In this document: one piece after another, positions 12,740 through 24,328 of the stretch | How the letters are laid out: every line of letters begins with the position of its first letter | How positions within the stretch are numbered: position 1 is the first letter of the stretch | Source: Cacajao melanocephalus | Lineage: Eukaryota > Chordata > Mammalia > Primates > Pitheciidae | NCBI GenBank assembly: GCA_963573385.1 | Contig: CAUYLG010065930.1 | Coordinates: 91,901-155,900, forward strand | Direction: 5' to 3' | DNA length: 64,000 nucleotides | The notes under the pieces: model-generated | What the model was told of the DNA's origin: nothing | Databases searched by the model: none | What the model saw: the letters and a program-made list of their open reading frames with translations, nothing else | Position numbers and translations under genes: made by a program

Positions 12740-12924
12740 CAATCAAGACAGAGAAGAGCGCCCCCCCCCACCCCGCCCCGTCCTTCCAGGTTCTCCCTTT
12801 TACAACTAAAACTCTGGATATAATACAACACAAAATCATAAAAAGACTCTGAAATGTGGAAAGAAGTTTGGCCGCCTAGGGACCTTGCGACTTGAAGAAC
12901 AACATGGCAATGAGTTCCCTGGTA
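12740..12924 (+). mobile_element. Possible old L1 5'UTR fragment
   Basis: The stretch with a run of C's (12763-12778), 'aaaactctggatataatac' and 'aagactctgaaatgtgg' resembles old L1 (L1M) 5' leader sequence. It ends where an antisense MLT1 LTR begins. Tentative. Confidence 0.35.
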
Positions 12925-14030
12925 TATTAGTTTGCTTAGGGTATCACAACAAAATACCACCTACTAGGTAGCTTAAACAAGATAAATTAATTTTCTCCAG
13001 GAACTGGAGATTGGAAGTACATAATCAACGTGCTAGTAGGGTTGATTTCTCCTAAGGCTTCTCTCCTTGGCTTGCACATAGCTACCTTTGTACTGTGTTA
13101 CAGTAGGCAGCTAGTCGGGCATAAGCAGGGCAGGAGAGGGATCCCTGCCACCTGCATCAGGAATGTCCAGGGACCATCAGGTGATGGTCAGGTGGCTGTT
13201 ACACTGTTTCTCTAAAATAATAATTGGTCCCAGCTGGTACCAGGGAACGGCAGTCTCCCAATAGATAGAGAAAACCTGAAACTGGTGATCAGCAGCCTCC
13301 AGATAAGATCTCAGGAGTTGGGCGAGTGGCTCAAGCATGCACATTAAGAGGTAAAATGATAGGGTTTAATTGGCATTCGACCTTCTAGATACATTAGGAC
13401 TGGTAAGGGAAGATCGTCTCAAGTGAGCATGTGCACAATTTTAAAGGTAAACACACTACACATGCGGCCCCTTTCAAGCGCTGGCAGGCCACTGCACATT
13501 TGGACAGCCCACACCAGGGGAGAAATCTGAGAAGTAAGGTAAGACGCTGGAAGCATGCCAAGGTATAAAACCCCAAATCAAAAGGTCAAACCGTGCACTT
13601 GATCTCTCAAGTTGCCAACTTGGCTCTCTTCCAAGTGTATTTTACTTCCTTTCACTCCTGCTCTAAATTAGCGTTTTAATGAACTTTCACTCTTGCTCTA
13701 AACCTTGCCTCAGTCTCTTACTCTGCCTGTGGCCCTCAGTCAAATTCTTTCTCCAGAGGAGGTGAGAATCAAGAGTGCTGCAGACCTGTACAGACTTACT
13801 ACCAGTAACGTCTTCTCATGACAGTTTCTCTGTATATCTGTATGCATGCACAGAGAGAAAGAGAGCAAACTCTTGTATCTATTCCTCTTATTATAAAAGC
13901 ATTAGTCATATAAGATTAGGGCTTCATCCTTATGACCTCATTTAACCTCAGTCACCTCCAAATATGGTCACATTGGAGGTTATGGCTTCAATGCATAAAA
14001 TTGGGGAGGGCACAATTAAGTCAATAAAAC
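12925..14030 (-). mobile_element. MLT1-like LTR, antisense, split by a class I LTR
   Basis: Left part (12925-13094) reads the reverse of an MLT1 3' end: 'tattagtttgcttaggg', 'caacaaaataccac', 'gtagcttaaac', 'ctggagattggaagtac'. Right part (about 13819-14030) continues with 'attataaaagcattagtc', 'ccttatgacctcatttaacc', 'cacctccaaatatggtcac' and 'gttatggcttcaatgcat'. Together they make one LTR interrupted by about 725 bp. Confidence 0.8.
13095..13818 (+). mobile_element. Class I (ERV1-type) solo LTR
   Basis: A block foreign to the flanking MLT1, with promoter-like 'gtataaaacccc' at about 13563 and a weak poly(A)-like 'ttttaatgaact', then 'cctcagtctcttactctgcc' and an end near 'agtaacgtcttct'. 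These are the usual parts of a gammaretroviral-type LTR. A truncated copy of the same family lies in reverse at 36710-37020. I do not name the family. Confidence 0.7.
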
Positions 14031-14139
14031 CCGTTTTTTAAAAATCAACTTTACATATGCAAGAAATGCCAACAAGCAAAGAGAAGAGTAAATCTGTTTT
14101 TCCTAACCAAAGTTCTGGAAAATGGGAAACCTAAGAACA

Positions 14140-16160
14140 TAAATCTTTTGGCAATTTTCTTCAGTATTTTTGCATCAATATTCGTCAGAGATATTGACCT
14201 GTAGTTTTCTTTTTTTGATGTTACTTTGTCTGGTTTTGGTGTCAAGGTAATACTGGCCTTTTAGAATCTGTTTGGAATCATTCCCTTCTCTACCTTTCTG
14301 AAAAGTTTAAGTAAAATTGGTATGACTTCTTTAAATGTTGCGTAGAATCCAGCAGTGAAGGCGTCAGTTCCTGGGCTTTTCTTGACTGGAAGATTTTTTT
14401 TATTACAGCTCTAATCTTGTTACTTGTTACTGTTCTGCTCACATTTTGGATTTCTTTCTGGTTAAATGTTAGTAAGTTGTATGTGTCTCAACATTTGTTC
14501 ATTTCTTCTAGGTTTTTCAATTAATTGGCAAAGAGTTACCTACATCACCATTAATGAGCCTTTGAATTTCTACAGTATCAGTTGTAATGTCTCCTTCTTC
14601 ACATCTGATTTTATTTATTTTGATTTCTTTTTTCCTAGTCTGGCTAATGGTATGTCCATTTTGTTTAACTTTAAAAAAAATACCTTTTGTTTTAATAATC
14701 TTTTGTACTGTTTTCTTCATTCCAATTTTATTAATTTGTGCTCTGATCTTTAGTATGTTTTTCATCTACTAATTTTGGACTTGGTTTGCTCTTGCTTTTC
14801 TAGGTCTTTAAGATGCATAGTTAGATTGTTTGTTTTTTTCTCTTTTTGATGTACTCACAGCTATAAACTTCCCTATTAGTCCTGCTTTTGCTGTATCTCA
14901 TAGGTTTGGTATGTTGTGTTTCCGTTATCATTTGTTTCAAGAATTTTTTCAATTTACTCCTTAATTTCTTCATTAAGCCACTGGTCATTCAGAAACATAT
15001 TGTTTACTTTCCATGTGTTTTTATAGTTCCAAACTTCCTCTTGTTATTAATTTCTAATTTTATCCCATTGTGCTTAGAGAAGATGCTAGCTATTATTTTA
15101 CTTTTTTTTAATGTTTTAAGATTTGTTTTGTGACCTAACATATGGTCTATCCTTGGGAATAAGTCATATGCTGAGAATAATTTGTGTTCTACAGTCGTTG
15201 CGTAAAACGTTCTGTAAATATCTATTAGATCCATTTTAGTCTATACTGCAGATTGTCTCATGTTTCTTTCTTGATTTTCCATACAAAAGATCTATCCAAT
15301 GCTGGAGGTGGTGTGTTGAAGTCTCCAACTATGATTGTTTTGGGGTCTATTTCTCTCTTTAGTGCTAATAATATTTGCTTTATATATATATCTGGGTGCT
15401 CCAGTGTTGGGTATAGGTACATATATATATATACATATGTGTGTGTATATATATATACACACACATACACATATATACACACATATACATATGTGTATAT
15501 ATACACATATATACATATATATACATATATACATATGTGTATATATACACACATACACACACATATGTATAGAGACGATATAAAAAATATATACATATAA
15601 TTGTCATATCCTCTTGCTAAACTGACCTCTCTATCATTATTTAATGACCTTGTTTTAACTTTTCTTATAGTTTTTGTCTTGAAATCTATTTTGTATGACA
15701 TAAGTATAGAAACTCCTGATATTTTTGGTTTCCATTGGCATGTAAGATCTTTTTTTATTCCTTTATTTTCAGTCTATGTGTATATTTACAAGTGAAGTGT
15801 GTTTCCTGTAGGAAACAGATCAATGGGTCTTGTTTCTTTTTAATCCATTCAGTCATTGTATGTCTTTTGATTGGAGAGTTTAGTCTATTTAAATTCAATG
15901 TTATTTTTGTTAAGTAAGTACTTACTGCTGCCATTTTCTTATTTGTTTTCCAGTTGTTTTGTGGTCTTCTCTTACTTCTTTCTTTCCTTCTTATCATCCT
16001 TTAGTGAAGATTATTTCCTATGGTGATATGACTTATTTTCTTGCTTTTTATTTTTTGTGTATCCTTTGCATGATTTTTTCATTTGAGGTTACCATGAGGA
16101 TTGCAAATACTATTTTATAACCCATTATTTTCACTTGATAACAACTTAACACTTTGCCCA
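14140..16160 (-). mobile_element. Old L1 (L1M) ORF2 5' two-thirds, antisense
   Basis: The minus strand begins with L1M inter-ORF sequence (about 16000-16160, 'gaggttaccatgaggattgc' reversed). It continues with the N-terminus of ORF2p (15755-15997; IKRHTMTEWI, then DPLICFLQETHFT of the endonuclease domain), reaching the reverse-transcriptase domain at about 14150-14245 ([17 protein letters not shown]). It carries many stops and frameshifts and a microsatellite at 15417-15572. The 3' part of the element is absent at the left end. Confidence 0.85.
15417..15572. repeat. TA/CA/TG compound microsatellite inside L1
   Basis: About 155 bases of alternating purine-pyrimidine sequence mixing TATA, CACA and GTGT runs. 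Because it reads open in several frames on both strands, it yields overlapping low-complexity frames of Tyr, Ile, Thr, Val and Cys that are artefacts. Confidence 0.95.
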
Positions 16161-16204
16161 AAGAAGCAAAAGAAAATTAATAAAGATTCTATGCTGTAAC
16201 TTTA

Positions 16205-16620
16205 TCCCTCTGGTTTTTATCATTTTGTTTTTTCTGTCTATTTGAGTTAATTTTTGTATATAGCGTAAAGTAAGGATGTAACTTCATTTTTCTTGCCTGT
16301 GGATATCCAGATTTTCCTTTGCTTGTTGGATACTCTTCCCCATTGTATAATTTTGGCATTCTTGTCAACAATTATTTGGACAAATATGCAAGACTTTTTC
16401 TGGGCTCTCTGTTCTGTTTCAGTGGTTTGTATACGTTTGTCTTTATGCCAGTACCACACCATCTTGATTACTGTTGCTTTGTAGTGTGTTTTCATATCAG
16501 AAAATGTTTGGCCTTCAACTTTTTTTATTTTTCAAGACCGTTTTGGCTATTCTGGATCCCTTGAGAGTCCTTATAAATTTTGAAATGTTCTTTACATTTT
16601 TTTCCAGGAAACAATACCAG
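16205..16620 (-). mobile_element. Second L1 ORF2 fragment, antisense
   Basis: The minus strand reads ORF2 sequence C-terminal to the RT domain ('aagatggtgtggtactggca' on the minus strand). It lies upstream of an ORF2 start on the same strand, so it belongs to a different insertion from 14140-16160. Confidence 0.8.
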
Positions 16621-18930
16621 ACATCACCTGGTACAATGATTAATGTTTTTTAGTGGAAACCTTTCTAGAAAGGTTGACTTAATGCAGAACACCTTAGGGG
16701 CATAAACTCTGGTATATTCACCTTATGTTGGCTCTTAACTCAAATATCAGCAGCAGTGGCCTGTGGGTATGGCTTCCTGTTGCCATATTATTTCTTCTCA
16801 AACTTTTGCATGAAAATTGAAATTGACCTGTAGGAGTCTGAATAGGGATTTAATTAATGATATATTCTGTTACATAAGTTAAATATGACCATAATTTAAA
16901 GTACTCAGTCTTGAGATTGGCACATGATAGTTGCTCAATATATGTTCTTCTCTTTCATGTACATTCAGGTTTTTGTTGTTACTCAGCCTAATGCAATAGA
17001 TGACTTTTGTTTATAAAAAAGATAATTAACAAAGATGAATGCCTTTATTTTGGACTCAAGATATATTATAATTTGGCCCAAATTATATTGCTCTAACTAC
17101 CCCGTTGGTCTTGCAATGTCTTTTTCTCTGCAAGTACCACAATACTTTTAGTATGTTCAAACATCTTTATACAATGCAAAGATTTCAAAAGTACCGTTTC
17201 ATTTGCCAGAAATGTTCTTTATTCTTGTCTTTCTGATGACCTAGGAATTCTAAAATCAGCTCAAACTTCAGATTCTCTATGAAAAGTTTTATTGTCTTTC
17301 CACAAAAGGGTTAGCCTCCCTTCTTTGTGCTCCTCTTTGCTTCATGTATTTCCATCTCCTTCAGTTAATTTTATTCTCTGACTCTATAAAAGTGTGTTAA
17401 AATATATGCTTATTCCTAAAGGAAATGTTTCCAAAAATATTAAAGCACCATTACATGACATGAACACAGAAGACAAGTTCAGTAAAGAAAAAAAACAAAA
17501 CAAAATTAAAACCTATGGTAAGTTGAAAGTTATTCTGATGGATCAACTCATTTAATTAAACATCCCATTCTTCTTAAGGATAAAAGTCTAAAAATAACAT
17601 TATAAATCAATCATTCAAAATTTTTTCACATGTCTTCAGAATTTTACTGAAACAAATATAAGCAATGATCTGTCCATAAAAACTGTAGTCTTATGTGCTG
17701 TTCTTTTCAGCATGAGTTTCTGTGTTAAGACCTGAACTGGACTATGAACTCCAGGGGTCTTCCCTGTTTCTGGGAAGTGTACCTCTTATGCCTACAAACC
17801 TTGTGTCACAGCAAAATGAGGCCATGAGCAATGAAGGTGTCTCACTCTTGTCAGTAGTGATAAATGTAACATCTATTGCCTAAGTTTTCACACCAGAAAA
17901 TATAATAGGGTTCTGGCCCAAGAACGCTATTGAAATCTCAATTCATAGTTAACAGTGTTGCTGTTTGTTTTGTCAGGTTCTGTACAGCTTTAAACTGCTC
18001 ACCTAATGTGTTTAATGTTATAGTTAATGTCAGAAAACATAGTAACCAACATATGAGCCCAACATTACTCTCATCTGTTTGAAGTTACGCTCTCCAATAT
18101 GTCAGCTTTGACGAAATGTTCTCCATAGGGCTCTTGTAAAGCTCATCAGTAGTGCACTGATGAAAAATTCCTGCAAGCTACTAATGTCCTTTAATCATAT
18201 AGCTTTGTGTATTACTCTTTGATATTTTGTGCTTTTAGCCAGAGAGCCTACACAAGATGGAAAATACTACTCTTTTCCATTCTATAAATGCATGGCATAC
18301 AAATATAAACTCTGTTTTCCACTTACGGCTAGGTATTAGTGGAGAAAATTAAGACACAGTGTGCCAATGGCCTGAACCTAGATTTTCTAGCCCTGTCTTT
18401 GCCATTTGACAATAATAGTCAATCATTTTTGTTTGGACATATTAAGTAGATTTTATGAAATCTGTCCTCTAAAACAACATTAAAGAAAAGGAAGGGGAGT
18501 CTAACCCCTTGATTTCCCCATTATAGCATTTTCACTAGAAAAATACTGTCCTCACAAGGTACTGTTATTTACAAGAGATATAAAATAATAAACAATATTA
18601 ATAGATTTTAGAAACATTTTTTTTCTTACATACAATTTAACATATCCAAAGTTTCTGCTGCTGGGTACTTACATAAAGCAATTGAGATCTAAGATATATT
18701 TTACATATGTAACTAAGCACAGAATATTTGTAATGCATTTTACTGTAATAAATTTATGCATGCATATCTTTCTTACTCTACCATACCCCTTCATCTCCTA
18801 CTTTGATTTAAAAGGTGATGAAATTGTAACCAGTCTCTAGATTTTGGGGTACAAAGTAAAAATGTACCCACTGGTAACTTTTGTACCTTGAGTTTTTGTT
18901 TCAGAAAAGTTCCAGGAAGAAGTTCAACCC
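16621..18930. other. Mostly unique sequence with MIR/L2 traces
   Basis: Around 16912-16960, 'ttggcacatgatagttgctc' resembles the MIR/L2 3' end. Around 17180-17400 the block 'aaaatcagctcaaacttcag ... ttctttgtgctcctctttgc' resembles an L2 3' region. The remainder shows no repeat or gene I can name. Confidence 0.5.
17180..17400 (+). mobile_element. L2 fragment
   Basis: Order of blocks 'cagctcaaacttcagattc', 'gaaaagttttattgtctttcc', 'cctcccttctttgtgctcc' follows the L2 3' end at low identity. Confidence 0.5.
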
Positions 18931-19362
18931 TGATATATTAGTCCATGTTTGCATTGCTATAATGAAATACCTGAGACTGGATAATTTATAAGCAAAAGAG
19001 TTTTAATTGGCTCATGGTTCTGCAGGATGTACAGGAAGCTTGATGCTGGCATCTATCTTCTCAGCATCTGAGAGGCCTCAGGAAACTTCCAATTATGTCA
19101 GAAGGGGAAAGGGGAGCAGGTACATTACATGAGCATAGCAGGAGCAAGACAGAACGATGGGGTGGGTGACACACTTTTAAATGACCAGATCTTATGTTAT
19201 CTTATTCATTATTGTCAGGATAGCAGCAAAAAGATGGTGCTAAACCATTTATGGGAAGTGTGCTCTGAGGATCCAATCACTTCCCACTAGGTCCCTCCTC
19301 TAACATTGAGGATTACAATTCAACATGAGATTTGGGCTGTGACACACATCTAAACTATATCA
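18931..19362 (-). mobile_element. MaLR provirus, 3' LTR (antisense)
   Basis: Reverse of an MST/THE1 LTR, full length: 'tattagtccatgtttgcatt', 'gagactggataatttata', 'gaggcctcaggaaacttcc', 'cacttcccactaggtccct', ending 'ctaaactatatca'. It is the 3' LTR of the antisense provirus that ends at about 23096. Confidence 0.9.
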
Positions 19363-19956
19363 TTAGGCCCTAGTCCCTCTAAAATCTCATGTCCTCACAT
19401 TTCAAAATACTATTCTGCCTTACCAATAGTCCCACAAATTCTTTACACATTGCAGTGTTAAATCAAAAGTCCAAAATCCAAAGTCTCGTCTGAGATGAGG
19501 CAAGTCCTTTCTACCTACAAGCCTCTAAAATAAAAAAAAAACAAGTTAGTTACTTCCAAGATATAGTGGGGTTATAGGCATTGGGTAAACATTCCCATTT
19601 CAAAAGGAAGAAATCAGCCAAAACAAACAAACAAACAAACAAAAAACCAAAGCACCAAAATAATCTTCTTTGACTCCATGTCCCAAATCCAGGGTACACT
19701 GGTGTGAAGGGTGGGCTCCCAAAGCCTTGGGTAGTGGCATTCCTGTGGCTTTGCCATGTTCATCTTCCATAGCTGTTCTCACAGGCTAGCATTGTTTGCC
19801 TGTGGCTTTTCCAGGTTAAGAGTGCAAGTTGTCAGTGGATCTGCTATTCTGGGGTCTGGAGGATGACAGTCCTCTTTACATAGTTCTACTATGCAGTGCC
19901 CCAGACTCTGCACAGTGGAACTGTGAGGGCTCTAAACCTACATTTCCCTTCTGTAT

Positions 19957-20908
19957 TGTAACTGTCCAATGGGTTCACCTTGCCTGCTGCCTAGACAGAG
20001 CTGATTTATCAAGACAGGGGAATTGCAAGAGAGAGAGAAAGAGTAATTCATGAAGAGCTGGCTATGAGGGAGACTGGAGTTTAATTATTACTCATATCAG
20101 TCTCCCCTAGCATTCATGCATCAGAGTTTTTAAGGATAATGTGGTAGATGAGGAGGGCCATTTAGTCAGGAGTGCTAATTGTTCGGGTTGGAGATGAAAT
20201 CATGGGGAGTTGAAGCTGTCCTCCTGTGCTGAGTCAGTTCCTGGGTGGGGGCCACAAGATCAGATGAGCCAGTTTATCCATCTTCCTGGTGCCAGATGAT
20301 CCATCAATTGCAGAGTCTACAAAATATCTCAAGCACTGATTTTAGGAGCAGTGTAGGGAGGGTCAGAATCTTGTAGCCTCCGGCTGCATAACTCTTAAAG
20401 CATAATTTCTAATCTTGTGGCAAATTTGTTAGTACTACAAAGGTAGTCTAGTCCCCAAGCAAGAATGACATTTGTTTTGGGAAAGGGCTGTTGTCATCTT
20501 TGTTTTAAACTGTAAACTAAATTCCTCCCGAAGTTAGTTTAGCCTAAGCCCAGGAATAATGAAGGACAGCTTGGAAGCTAGAAGCAAGATGCAGTTGGTT
20601 AGGTCAGATCTCTTTTACTGTCTCAGTTATAATTTTGCAATGGAGGTTTCAGTCTCTCCCTTTGGGTTTTAAAACACCTTAATCTTAAGGTGTTGGCTAA
20701 TAAAGATGAAAAAGGGTGAACACCAGTCTAACTTCTAACTTCTTCCTGCTGATCAGGAGCGCGGTGGGGGTAGGTGTTGACCCCAAGGTGAGAGGAGTGG
20801 AACTGCTTTGCAATTGTCTGAATGTATTCAACTAGGCCTGGCTGGTGTTCCAAAGCTTGCATGGCAAAGGTGTTAGTATTGTCATACTTAGTTTTAGTAC
20901 TGCATTTA
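19957..20908 (-). mobile_element. Class I LTR nested in MaLR, antisense
   Basis: A block foreign to MaLR beginning 'tgtaactgtccaatgggttc', with a reversed poly(A)-like area ('gagtttaattattactcat') and LTR-like composition up to about 20700. It is followed by about 200 bases ('gtgttgaccccaaggtgag') that could be adjacent retroviral sequence. It resembles class I (ERV1) LTRs with a 3' end near 'ggttcaccttgcctgctgcc'. I do not name the family. Confidence 0.65.
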
Positions 20909-21428
20909 AGGAAACATCACACACCAGGGCCTGTTGGGAGGTGGGGTTTAGGGGAGGGATAGCATTAGGAGAAATACTTAATGTAAATGACAGGTTGATG
21001 GGAGCAGCAAACCACCATGTGTGATGTTCCCCTCCCTGTGTCCATGTGTTCTCATTGTTCAACTCCCACTTATGAATGAGAACATGTGGTGTTTATTTTG
21101 TGTGTGTGTGAGGTGTAAGGAAGGGTTCCAGTTTCAGTTTTCTGCATGTGGCTAGCCACTTTTCCCAACACCATTTACTAAATAGGGAATCCTTTCCCCA
21201 TTGCTTGTTTTTGTCAGGTTTGTCAAAGATTGGATGGTTGTAGGATGTGCAGCATTATTTCTGAGGCCTCTGTTCTGTTCCATTGGTCTATGTATCTGTT
21301 TTGGTACTAGTACCATGCTGTTTTTGTTACTGTAGCCTTGTAGTATAGTTTGAAGTCAGGTAGCGTGATGCCTCCAGCTTTGTTCTTTTTGCGTAGGATT
21401 GTCTTGGCTATCTGGGCTCTTTTTTGCA
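20909..21428. mobile_element. L1 fragments in head-to-head order
   Basis: 20909-21019 is sense L1 3'UTR ('acatcacacaccagggcctg'). It switches at about 21019 to antisense L1 ORF2 end/3'UTR ('gatgttcccctccctgtgtc', to about 21090). After a (TG)n stretch comes antisense ORF2 further upstream (about 21117-21428; 'tttactaaatagggaatcc', 'gtaccatgctgtttttgtta'). There is no A-tail at either end. MaLR internal sequence resumes at about 21435. Confidence 0.85.
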
Positions 21429-22102
21429 ATAGCAGTTTCAGCACTGCCATAGTGAAGTTTCCCTGTGAGGGCTCTGTACCAGCAACAGGCTTCTGCCTGG
21501 ACACCTAGGCTCTTCCGTACATCCTGTGAAATCTAGACAGAGGCTTCCAAGCCTCATCCACTCTTGCACTTTGTATACTCACAGGCTTAGCATTACTTGG
21601 AAGCCACCGAGGCTTATGGCTTGCATCTTTTGGAACTAATGCCTAAGCTGTACCTGGGTCCCTTTGAGATATGGCTGGAGCTTGGAGCCATGTCCCAAGG
21701 CTATGCAGTGCTGCAGGGCTCTGGGCAAACAAAGCTATGGTGCTCTCCTAGGCCTCAGGGCCTGTGATGGGAAGGGCTGCCTCTTTATCTCTGAAATGCC
21801 TTACTGGCCTTTTCTGTATTGTGTTAGCTATCAGCACTTTCCTCCATTTTAGTTAGGCAAATTTCTCTAGCAAGTGGTTGCTAAACAGCCCACTTGAATT
21901 CTTCTGCAAATGGGCTTTTTTTTCCCTACCACATGGCCAGGCTAGTGTGTAAAAATTTTCCAAACTTTTGCAGCCTGCTTCCCCTTTAAATATAAGTTTT
22001 AACTTATTTCCTTTCTTCCACACCTGAGTTAGGTTGTTAGAAGCAGCCACATCATGTCTTGGATATTTTACTAAAGAATTTCTTCTGCCAGATATCCTAG
22101 GT

Positions 22103-22325
22103 CAGGAGTGTCCAATCTTTTGGCTTCCCTGGGCCACACTGGAAGAAGAATGATAGTCTTCGGCCACCCATAAAATATACTAACACTAATGATACTTAAT
22201 GAGCTTAAAAAAATAAAAAAGAATATCTCATAATGTTTTAAGAAAGTTTACAAATTTGTGTTGGGCTGTTCTCAAAGCCATCCTGGGTCTCATGCAGTCT
22301 GCAGGCTTTGAGTTGGACAAGCTTC
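22103..22325 (+). mobile_element. MER30-like hAT transposon
   Basis: 223 bp beginning 'caggagtgtccaatcttttg' and ending 'gagttggacaagcttc', matching MER30 in content and length. It has an 8-bp target-site duplication typical of hAT elements: 'tcctaggt' (22095-22102) and 'tcctaagt' (22326-22333). Confidence 0.85.
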
Positions 22326-22675
22326 TCCTAAGTCATCATTCTCAAGTTAAATATTCAACACATCCCTAGGGTATGATGCAATCCAGACAAGCTCTTTGCT
22401 AAGATATAACATGCACGATGTTTGCTCCAGTTTCCAGTAAATTCCTCATTTCCATCTGAGACCTCATCAGCTGGGACTTCACTGTTTATATCACTATCCG
22501 CATTTTGGTCACAACCATTTAATCAGTCTCTAGGAAATTCCAAATGTTTCCTCATCTTCCTGCCTTCTTCTGAGCCCTCCAAACTCTTCCAACCTCTGCT
22601 CGTTGCCCCATCCCAAAGCTGCTTCCACAGTTCCAGGTATCTTTATAGCAATACCTCATTCCTGGTACCAATTTT

Positions 22676-23096
22676 CCATAATTGGTCCATTCTCACATTG
22701 CTATAATGAAATAGCTGAGACTGGACAATTTATTTTAAAAAGAGGTTTAATTGGCTCATCATTCCACAAGCAGTACAGGAAGCATAATGCTGGCATCTGC
22801 TTGGCTTCTGGGGAATCCTGTGGACACTTATGAAATAATCATTGTAGAAAGTGAAAAGGGAGCAGGCATGCAACATGGCCAGAGCAGGAGCAAGAGAGGG
22901 ATGAGGTGTCACATTTTTAAGCAACCAGGTCTTATGCAAACTCACCCACTATCATGAGAGTAGAACCAAGAGAATGTTGCTAAATGCTTTATAAGAAATC
23001 TACCCCTATAATCCAATCACCTCACACAAGGCCCCCATCTTCAACATTGGAGATTATTATTCGAAATAAGATTTGAGTGGGGATAGATATCCAACT
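22676..23096 (-). mobile_element. MaLR provirus, 5' LTR (antisense)
   Basis: 'attggtccattctcacattg', 'gagactggacaattt', 'ttaattggctcatcattcc', 'actatcatgagagtagaac' and 'ccaatcacctcacacaaggc' follow the same order as the LTR at 18931-19362. The right end is eroded. Confidence 0.85.
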
Positions 23097-23420
23097 TAAA
23101 ATAAAAACTGGTTTGATCCACAGATGCTTGAGTTGGAGATGAACTTTGACAAACTTTTATCATTACCATACTAAAAACCTGTAATGTATGCAGATGCATG
23201 ATTGATAACTGTGATCCATCTCTTCATATAATGATTCAGCTAATCTGCCCAATAAAAGCCCTGTTTTCACCTGTGTTTGTTTGTGAGGCACTGAATTGGG
23301 GAACTATCACTGGTGTTCTCCTCACTTCTTATAAGTAATAAAATCCCCTTATTAAATCTTCTTTGGTTGTTCATTTGACCTGCCGAGGGATCAAACACAA
23401 CCATTGTGTAGGTAACAAAT
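23097..23420 (+). mobile_element. Possible LTR remnant
   Basis: Contains 'cccaataaaagccctg' and 'gtaataaaatccccttatt' followed by a 'ggttgttcatttgacctgcc' stretch, arranged like the poly(A) and R/U5 part of an LTR. No family assigned. Confidence 0.35.
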
Positions 23421-23981
23421 CCTCAATATTATTTGTACCCAAGGTCTCTCTTCTGAATTTCAAATCTGCATATCTAGTTCTTTAGTTTCACCTCTATCTG
23501 GAGGTATGCACAGAAACGTTAAATTCCTCATGCCACAAATTAAATTTATAAGTTCACACACACACTCAAAAACACGGAAAAAAAGAACACCAAAAATTTG
23601 ATAAGATTTCACACACATAAGGGAATATGTCAAATGCATTAAAGAGGGTGGCAACAGGATGGAAGAGAATGAAAACACAGATGGAAAGAGGTAAAAATTA
23701 AAATTAAATACACAGGAGAGATATCTTTCACAGGTGGAGGTTGTCAATGCATTTAAGCTGAAGAGTGTGATGAATGATGCAACTCTGCACACCTATGATT
23801 GGGCCTAGTAAAAATAAAGTTGGAAGATAATCTCAATAAAATGGTTAAATGTCTGCTGGTGCCTAGGACAACATATATATCGTCAAGGCTGTATGATAGG
23901 GCCATAACTAACTTTGAAATGACATTGAAACGTAACTTGTAACCTTATAAATTGTGTAAGAAATAGTCTCAACCTTTATTA
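23421..23981. other. No gene or clear repeat seen
   Basis: Unassigned. The 110-aa minus-strand frame at 23460-23792 has no domain I can recognise. Confidence 0.45.
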
Positions 23982-24328
23982 TGCTCTGAACGTTTATGTA
24001 CCCCAAATTTTACGTATTGAAATCCTAATCCTCAAGATGGTTATATCAAGAGGTGAGGACTCTGAGAAGTAATTAGGTCACAGGCACAGAGTTCTCATGA
24101 GTGGAATTAGTGCCCTTGTAAAGGAGATTCAACAGAGACCTCTCACCCTTTGCATCATGTGAGGTTAGAGAAGGCTTTGTCTATGAACCAGAAAGTAAAC
24201 TCTCACAAGACACCAAACTTGCCAGAACCTTGATCTTGTACTTCCCCAGACTCTAGAAATAAACACTGCTGTGTATAGACCACCCAGTTCATGATATTTT
24301 GTTATAGCGGCCCAAATGGATTAAGCCA
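23982..24328 (+). mobile_element. MLT1 LTR
   Basis: 'tgctctgaacgtttatgtac', 'aaatcctaatcctcaagatg', 'gaattagtgcccttgtaaa', 'cttgatcttgtacttcccc', 'gaaataaacactgctg' and 'tttgttatagcggcccaaat' in order: a near-complete MLT1-type LTR. Confidence 0.9.

Larger units (their letters stand above)
19363..22675 (-). mobile_element. MaLR internal region (antisense), interrupted
   Basis: Internal MST/THE1-type sequence in three blocks: 19363-19956, about 21435-22102, and 22326-22675. Diagnostic pieces include 'aaatctcatgtcctcacatt' next to the LTR, 'ctgtggcttttccagg', 'ggcctgtgatgggaaggg' and 'ccttcttctgagccctccaa'. Three later elements are nested in it. No coding frame remains; this family lacks full retroviral genes anyway. 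Confidence 0.9.

Noticed and set aside
15253..15701. Overlapping frames rich in Tyr/Ile/Thr on both strands
   Set aside because: Produced by the TA/CA microsatellite, which lacks stop codons in several frames.
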